58,752 bases of DNA. Origin: JARIHD01 sp964503715. GTDB taxonomy: Bacteria > Patescibacteriota > Saccharimonadia > Saccharimonadales > UBA4665. Both the position numbers and the translations under genes were made by a program. The notes under the pieces were generated by a model that did no database searches, was not told the DNA's origin, and was given only the letters and a program-made list of their open reading frames with translations. Location: positions 1 to 58,752 of the forward strand of contig CAZDAD010000005.1 of NCBI GenBank assembly GCA_964503715.1, written 5' to 3'. Shown piece after piece: positions 54,252 through 58,752 of the stretch (position 1 is its first letter; every line of letters begins with the position of its first letter).

Positions 54252-54749
54252 ATGTATAGACTCATGCTGGACGAAACTAACGATGCATATGATATTTATG
54301 TTGACCCTATTACTTCGTCGGCAGGCCAGTATTTGAGCCGACGGCCGTATGTATACGGTCTAATCAGAGAGGTACTTGCCAAGCGCGAGCTACTTGGTGA
54401 GCGTGTAATAATTGAGCAAAACATGGGTCGTAACATAGGAACCACAGATATTGTGTCGACCACTGATGACGATACTATATACTATGCTCGAGCTCTAAAG
54501 TCCAAGGTATACTCGCGCTTTGCAAAAAACCGCTACCCGCAAGCGAGTAAGACATTGACTGTCGTGATCCAAAGGGATACTGACGGCAATTACGAAATCA
54601 GTGATACTTGGATAGGTGGTAACCATCCTGCGTTTCCTGGTGATGAGTTGGCAACTCCAGATAGCGAATCATATTGGAAGACACACGCCCTGGTGCAAGA
54701 TGCCCATGTTATACAGTCAAAAACTCTCACAAGAACTTGCCCATATTAG
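54252..54749 (+). CDS. Conserved-looking hypothetical protein
   Basis: 165 aa, no TM helix and no recognised family. It has a Tyr/Asp-rich N-terminus, then an apparent beta-rich core (TVVIQRDTDGNYEISDTWIG) and the motif HPAFPGDELATPDSESYWKT followed by HALV. Such a Pro/Gly-Asp-Tyr-Trp motif may form a binding site. The ATG is 9 nt after TATACT (54237-54242), leaderless type. Confidence 0.65.
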   Translation: MYRLMLDETNDAYDIYVDPITSSAGQYLSRRPYVYGLIREVLAKRELLGERVIIEQNMGRNIGTTDIVSTTDDDTIYYARALKSKVYSRFAKNRYPQASKTLTVVIQRDTDGNYEISDTWIGGNHPAFPGDELATPDSESYWKTHALVQDAHVIQSKTLTRTCPY

Positions 54750-54784
54750 TCAGTTTTGCTGGCATAGTGTTATTGCTAATATAA

Positions 54785-54790
54785 TATAAT
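54785..54790 (+). promoter_or_regulatory. -10 box of the helicase gene
   Basis: TATAAT 114 nt before the start at 54905. It implies a leader of about 105 nt, long for this window, which recalls cold-shock leaders. Confidence 0.4.
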
Positions 54791-54904
54791 TGTGCTAAAG
54801 TAATAGTATTGTTTTTTAATGAATCCGAAATAGTAGCAAGAGATTCGATTTTCATTACGGACAATCGATTCACAAACTATCTATAATAAAAGGATTCATT
54901 TTTT

Positions 54905-56107
54905 ATGTCTCGAAAATCAGTGTATAACTCACGTCGCAGTGAGCGTAATAGAAGTGCGCCTCGACAACGCACCCAGAGTGTAAGTCGTGGCCGACACCAC
55001 AAAAAAGACTACATTAACCCATCAAGATTTGTGCAGCGTGCCAAGCCCGTGACCGAGGACGTGTATGTTCCTGTGCACTCTTTTGATGATTTTGAAATTG
55101 TCAGTCTAGTCAAACAGAACCTTGTAACTATTGGTTTTGTTGACCCATCTCCAATACAGGACAAAGCTATACCTCAGGCCTTGGCTGGAAGAGATATTGT
55201 TGGCATTGCCAACACAGGCACCGGTAAGACTGCCGCTTTTGCAGTACCAGTTTTGCATCGCCTGATTACTGAGCCAAACTCCAAGGCTATTATAATGGCC
55301 CCCACTCGGGAACTGGCTGAGCAGATTGAGCAGCAATGTCGGAAGATTGGTAAAGCAAGCGGGCTAGACGGTGCATTGCTAATTGGTGGGACCTCAATGG
55401 GCGCTCAATTGCGTGATTTGCGCTATGACCCCAGAATAATTATTGGAACACCGGGCCGAATCAAGGATCATCTTGAGCGTGGCTCTCTAAGATTGTCGGA
55501 CTGTAATATCGCCGTACTCGATGAAGTAGACCGCATGCTTGATATGGGATTTGTAAACGATATAACATTTATCCTAAATCAAACAATGCCCAATCGACAG
55601 GGCTTATACTTTTCGGCTACTTTAGATGAAAGGGTCAAGCGTATTATCGAGACTTTCTCATCGGAGCCTGTGCACATATCCGTAAAGTACGGTGACACGT
55701 GTGACAACGTCAATCAAGATGTGGTTAAACACGGCACATCGGACAAGCTAGATAAGCTTCACAATATTCTGATTAGCGGCTCTACTGCAAAGACTATCAT
55801 TTTTGATGATACTCATCGTACTGTTGAGAAGTTGTCTAAAGAACTAAGTGAAAGAGGCTTTTTGGCTGACTCTATACACGGCGGCAAGACTCAGTCGCAG
55901 CGACAGAGAGTCCTCAAGAAGTTCAAAACTAATGAAATCAATGTCCTGGTTGCTACTGATGTAGCCGCACGTGGTCTCGATGTCTCTGATATAACCCATG
56001 TTATTAACTATTCCCTACCACAATCCTACGACGATTATGTGCACCGTATAGGCCGCACGGGTCGTGCGGGCAAGGTCGGCTACGCCCTGACTTTTATTGA
56101 GCGCTAG
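54905..56107 (+). CDS. DEAD-box RNA helicase (DEVD variant)
   Basis: 400 aa. A short basic N-terminus (residues 1-45, Arg/Ser-rich) precedes the two RecA folds. It has the Q motif (PSPIQDKAIPQAL), motif I ANTGTGKT, motif Ia PTRELAEQ, motif II DEVD in place of DEAD, SAT, and motif VI HRIGRTGR. It has no C-terminal extension. Shine-Dalgarno AAAGGA is 9 nt before the ATG. Probably unwinds RNA in ribosome assembly or cold response. Confidence 0.95.
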   Translation: MSRKSVYNSRRSERNRSAPRQRTQSVSRGRHHKKDYINPSRFVQRAKPVTEDVYVPVHSFDDFEIVSLVKQNLVTIGFVDPSPIQDKAIPQALAGRDIVGIANTGTGKTAAFAVPVLHRLITEPNSKAIIMAPTRELAEQIEQQCRKIGKASGLDGALLIGGTSMGAQLRDLRYDPRIIIGTPGRIKDHLERGSLRLSDCNIAVLDEVDRMLDMGFVNDITFILNQTMPNRQGLYFSATLDERVKRIIETFSSEPVHISVKYGDTCDNVNQDVVKHGTSDKLDKLHNILISGSTAKTIIFDDTHRTVEKLSKELSERGFLADSIHGGKTQSQRQRVLKKFKTNEINVLVATDVAARGLDVSDITHVINYSLPQSYDDYVHRIGRTGRAGKVGYALTFIER

Positions 56108-56154
56108 AGTTTGTCCCAGCCAAAGTTTGTTGCGCTAAGGAATAATCTGCAAAT

Positions 56155-56547
56155 CTAACGTTTGGCTACTAGGGTAGACACAACCGCAACGATGGCAGTG
56201 ATTAGCATACCCCAAGTCATATCAATAATGGCTATCTTGGTGCTAAAACCCTTTGTAACGGCTAGGTTAGTTAGGTCGTAGGTGGCATAAGCGACTAGTC
56301 CAAATAATGCTCCGTAGACTGCGGCATGCTGCCACGATGCTTTGGCTACTGCGGGGTTTATCACAAACACTGTTACCCCGATTACGTATATGAGGTAGAA
56401 AAGTATTGCAGGGACGGACCTAAATTCGTTCAAAAGGATACTACCCATTTCTTTGTGATATAGATTCTTGGCAATCTTGGACAGCCACAGATAGTCCATC
56501 AGGCCCATAACACCCGAGGCAACCAGCAGCTTGATTAGTATGCTCAT
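56155..56547 (-). CDS. DUF2177 family membrane protein
   Basis: 130 aa, four TM helices. The family start MDYLWL and YATYDLTNLAVTKGFS are clear. Function unknown. Its ATG overlaps the upstream TspO-like gene's TGA, so both are made together. Confidence 0.85.
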   Translation of the reverse strand: MSILIKLLVASGVMGLMDYLWLSKIAKNLYHKEMGSILLNEFRSVPAILFYLIYVIGVTVFVINPAVAKASWQHAAVYGALFGLVAYATYDLTNLAVTKGFSTKIAIIDMTWGMLITAIVAVVSTLVAKR

Positions 56548-57365
56548 TTAGCACCTCCTTGTTTGATGGTTCTGGACTCTATGGCTAGAGCGGCTATCGT
56601 GGACACAAAAACAGCGATTAGAATCGTCAGGGTGATAATTGTGCTGGGATATCTACCATTGAATCCCCCTGGTGCTAGGTGCTTGAGTAGTATGCCTGCG
56701 TAAGCCCAGACGAACACCGCCATGTATGGAATGTCGTTATTTCGTATGGCGGCCGTGACGCCGATGGCTGCTCCGACTATAAGAGTTGCCACCATCCACA
56801 CGCCCTCACGTATGCCGAAGCCGCTCCAGTTTATACTGACTAACCAAGTAGTTATGTTGGCGATTGTTGCGACAGTAATCCAGCCAAAATAGACACTGAA
56901 GGGTAATTTTGCCATGATGTACTCTCTGTTTGCCAGTCGTATGTCCCTCAAGGCATTTACGATTTTGGCAAGAGTTACAAGCAGGCCCACCATGATGATA
57001 ACGCTTAGCCATATTTGCTTGTATTGCCATGCAAAAAGCCACGCAGTGTTCAGTAATAGGTTGATAGTTGCTAACCTAACAATCTGTCTCAGGTCTTTGG
57101 TCCGCAGCGCAGACTTTTTGGAGCGTCCAACACCAAACGCATAAAGTACGAATCCAGCTAATAGCAGATAGATTACTGCCCAAATAGTAAAAGTCACGCC
57201 GCTTGGCGCAAAAAGGTTGGGGTATGAGTCGGACACTTTAGATGTGTCGACACCACCAAGGATGTTCGTACTGCCCGCCAGTCCGTTTACTACTAGTGTT
57301 ACAAAGAACGCCGACAGTAGCCCGATCTGCTCATTTATGCCAGTCTTTTCCTTCTTCCAAAGCAT
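56544..57365 (-). CDS. TspO/MBR-like tryptophan-rich membrane protein
   Basis: 273 aa with about eight TM helices, longer than the classic five-helix TspO. It has PNLFAPSGVTFTIWAVIYLLL, matching the P-x-W-x-F-x-x-x-W-x-x-L-Y type start, and NLLLNTAWLFAWQY. TspO proteins bind porphyrins or other hydrophobic ligands. This long variety is known but its ligand is not. Coupled (ATGA) to DUF2177. Confidence 0.75.
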   Translation of the reverse strand: MLWKKEKTGINEQIGLLSAFFVTLVVNGLAGSTNILGGVDTSKVSDSYPNLFAPSGVTFTIWAVIYLLLAGFVLYAFGVGRSKKSALRTKDLRQIVRLATINLLLNTAWLFAWQYKQIWLSVIIMVGLLVTLAKIVNALRDIRLANREYIMAKLPFSVYFGWITVATIANITTWLVSINWSGFGIREGVWMVATLIVGAAIGVTAAIRNNDIPYMAVFVWAYAGILLKHLAPGGFNGRYPSTIITLTILIAVFVSTIAALAIESRTIKQGGAK

Positions 57366-57418
57366 AGCTGTGTACCTCTTATGCTACTGATTATGACACA
57401 TAAGTTTAAGAATAGTTA

Positions 57419-57424
57419 TATAAT
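57419..57424 (+). promoter_or_regulatory. -10 box of the zinc-ribbon gene
   Basis: TATAAT 33 nt before the ATG at 57458, followed by the Shine-Dalgarno GAGGGGGA. Confidence 0.45.
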
Positions 57425-57457
57425 TAGTTCAGAGGAAATAAGAGGGGGATTAGCCAA

Positions 57458-57802
57458 ATGTCTTCATTATTAGAGCCAAACGATTCAACTGCTCAGCAGG
57501 TAAAAGAAAAAGCAGCACAGCTTCTTGGCCAAACCAAGAAAGCTTATACCGAGCATCGTGAAGCTCAAAATGTGGCCAAGCGACTAGCGTCGGTGCGGGC
57601 CAATTCTGGTCAATGCCCTAAGTGCGGCAGCGAAAAACTGCAAGCAGTACACAATACCAATAACAAAGGCTTCAGCGATTCCAAAGCTTGTGGCGGATGC
57701 TGTTTGCTGGGTCCTGTAGGACTGCTATGTGGATTGTGTGGCAGTGGCAAAAAACAAGAACAGTCCTACAGAATGTGCGTCAACTGTGGCAACAAGTTCT
57801 AG
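57458..57802 (+). CDS. Zinc-ribbon protein with Cys-rich hydrophobic centre (LITAF-like layout)
   Basis: 114 aa. A helical N-terminal half (about 1-48) is followed by a knuckle CPKC, a Gly/Cys/Leu-rich hydrophobic stretch (CGGCCLLGPVGLLCGLCG), and a second knuckle CVNC. Two CxxC knuckles around a hydrophobic insert is the layout of LITAF domains, which dip into membranes. Similarity beyond this layout is not claimed. Shine-Dalgarno GAGGGGGA is about 9 nt before the ATG. Its last 74 bp overlap the next gene in another frame. Confidence 0.72.
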   Translation: MSSLLEPNDSTAQQVKEKAAQLLGQTKKAYTEHREAQNVAKRLASVRANSGQCPKCGSEKLQAVHNTNNKGFSDSKACGGCCLLGPVGLLCGLCGSGKKQEQSYRMCVNCGNKF

Positions 57803-58142
57803 TAATTTTGCCAGTTTTATCTACGCAAGGTCTTTACTGTATGGTGATAAAGTTTGTCACCAGATGGATGAGAGGTCATTCCATTTTGGTATAAGAAAGT
57901 ATCCACTGTGTGCTAGGTGTACTGGGATATACGTAGGCCTTTTCGCTGGTCTAGCAACGGGCTGGTTCTATACTCTACCCTGGTCGTTTGCGCTGTTGTT
58001 TGTATTAATGATGTCAATTGATGGCTTAGTCCAGCTCAAGACTAACTACGAGTCAAACAACTTTAAAAGAATTGTAACGGGATTACTGTTTGGATTAGCA
58101 GTTGTGAGCCTGGTGTCAGAAATTATTCAGCGCATTTTCTAA
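57729..58142 (+). CDS. DUF2085 family membrane protein, start uncertain
   Basis: DUF2085 core: CHQMDERSFHFG, PLCARCTGIYVG, then three TM helices with MSIDGLVQ and a RIVTG segment. The conserved His/Cys cluster may bind metal. The core begins near position 57855, but no ATG is available close by. GTG codons at 57729, 57738 and 57744 lie within the zinc-ribbon gene. The first ~40 residues may thus be untranslated. Function unknown. Confidence 0.78.
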   Translation: MDCVAVAKNKNSPTECASTVATSSSNFASFIYARSLLYGDKVCHQMDERSFHFGIRKYPLCARCTGIYVGLFAGLATGWFYTLPWSFALLFVLMMSIDGLVQLKTNYESNNFKRIVTGLLFGLAVVSLVSEIIQRIF

Positions 58143-58170
58143 AGTTATATGGTAGGTGTATTTTTCGATT

Positions 58171-58266
58171 CCTGTATGGGCTAGAAAATCCAAGTTCATA
58201 GTCCAGACTGCAAATAAAAAAGCCTGATAACAAACATCAGACTCTTATATTGGCTCCCCATACAGG
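58171..58266. repeat. 10-bp inverted repeat flanking a terminator
   Basis: CCTGTATGGG (58171-58180) and its exact complement CCCATACAGG (58257-58266), 76 nt apart. The terminator of the minus-strand gene lies between them. Confidence 0.45.
58216..58242 (-). terminator. Intrinsic terminator, minus strand
   Basis: Minus-strand stem GTCTGAT / ATCAGGC (one G-U) with a short T/G loop followed by TTTTTTATTT. It ends the transcript of the gene at 58397, after an untranslated 3' stretch of about 150 nt in which I see no gene. Confidence 0.65.
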
Positions 58267-58396
58267 TCACGGAACTATTACACGGGTCGGAGGACACAAA
58301 ACAGGACAAATGAGACACGAAACGCATATATTTGAAGTGTCTCGTTTTTAGTCGAATTTAGTGGGGTTTTACGAACAAATCCCGCACTTTGATTGC

Positions 58397-58752
58397 CTAA
58401 ACTAGGCGTATTTTGCGCCCACGGCTGTCTTTACGAACCTTTGCCATTTTCTTGTCTTCACCAAACTTAAAATCATAGTTTCGGATGAACTTTGGCACTG
58501 AATCATCGTTATCTCGCATAGGTATGAATACCCGAAGTAATGGGTTCATTTCTCCAGACAATACTGGTATGCTTGTTGGCTTGACTACGCCACTCTTGAG
58601 TGTGATCTCAGCTGGTACGCTACCAAGCATTAACTTATCAAAATAGACGAGTACTGATTCACGCATATCACGATTGTAGAACTCGTCTTTTGGCTTGGTT
58701 GCTGATACTGTTGGTTCTTTAGGCTCTGCCTTCGGAACATAGCCATTCTTCA
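58397..58752 (-). CDS. 3' end of a gene cut by the window edge, function unknown
   Basis: The frame stays open from the right edge to the stop at 58397, so the ATG at 58666 is internal, not the start. The visible 117 codons run from a Pro/Lys/Glu-rich linker (KAEPKEPTVSATKPKDEF) into YNRDMRESVLVYFDKLML and end very basic (MAKVRKDSRGRKIRLV). No family recognised. Possibly an exported or structural protein. Confidence 0.65.
   Translation of the reverse strand, partial: KNGYVPKAEPKEPTVSATKPKDEFYNRDMRESVLVYFDKLMLGSVPAEITLKSGVVKPTSIPVLSGEMNPLLRVFIPMRDNDDSVPKFIRNYDFKFGEDKKMAKVRKDSRGRKIRLV

Noticed and set aside
5540..57365. Alternative genetic code (TGA as Gly, as in Gracilibacteria)
   Set aside because: TGA works as a stop in several ATGA gene overlaps (5540, 12741, 56544) and no gene needs TGA read-through.
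1..58752. CRISPR arrays, insertion sequences or prophage
   Set aside because: No regularly spaced repeats, transposase or phage structural genes were recognised in the window. Only the truncated right-edge gene remains unclassified.

Overview
The window looks like the genome of a Patescibacteria (CPR) organism, most likely Candidatus Saccharibacteria (TM7). This rests on protein types and gene style, not on a marker gene. Genes are packed with almost no intergenic space. There is a membrane-anchored Clp-type ATPase with a small membrane partner, Gram-positive-type envelope genes (MprF-like, MarP-like, VKOR), and very little biosynthesis. The standard genetic code applies: several ATGA overlaps use TGA as a stop. 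Many first-of-operon genes have a -10 box 6 to 10 nt before the start codon, so leaderless transcripts are probably the norm. Genes inside operons carry Shine-Dalgarno sites instead.

Layout. 1-49: start of a tRNA-Ser(GGA), cut by the window edge. 0.1-6.4 kb: MacB-type ABC exporter, NRAMP-related metal transporter, VKOR, MarP-like membrane serine protease, LPG-flippase-like protein. 6.4-10.4 kb: surface-glycan genes (GT-C-like membrane protein, GT2, UDP-glucose dehydrogenase). 10.4-13.1 kb: membrane Clp ATPase and partner. 13.4-17.5 kb: small paralogous protein, lipid kinase, CDP-alcohol phosphatidyltransferase, small hydrolase, DUF5665, Mur ligase. 17.6-23.6 kb: stress membrane protein, Crp/Fnr regulator, response regulator, CHASE histidine kinase, MFS exporter, Excalibur protein. 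23.7-27.4 kb: lone type IIG restriction-modification protein. 27.4-31.3 kb: MprF-like aminoacyl-lipid synthase, thioredoxin, rhodanese, Ogt, VUT transporter. 31.6-33.1 kb: second small paralogue translationally coupled to a Y-family polymerase. 33.2-35.8 kb: extracytosolic flavin electron-transfer module (ferric-reductase-like, ApbE, FMN-binding). 35.9-39.3 kb: GtrA, fused OtsA-OtsB, AlkD. 39.6-43.1 kb: collagen-like surface protein with an assembly gap, then small proteins. 43.2-46.6 kb: acyl ligase-ACP-acyltransferase fusion with AcpS. 46.7-50.4 kb: GNAT, NadD-like protein, argGH. 50.4-58.7 kb: MMPL transporter, Ddl-like ATP-grasp, RRM protein, DEAD helicase, TspO-like and other small membrane proteins, and a gene cut by the window end.

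Most striking observation: the argGH operon has a complete ribosome-mediated transcription attenuator (50253-50409). It has a promoter, a leaderless 23-codon leader peptide with five Arg codons (three consecutive), and mutually exclusive 1:2, 2:3 and 3:4 pairings ending in an intrinsic terminator just before argG. The flavin module, the fatty-acid ligase/ACP/acyltransferase fusion beside its own AcpS, and the small-protein/Y-polymerase pair are the next most interesting units. They suit a cell that salvages lipids and metabolites from a host while keeping an elaborate surface and redox apparatus.
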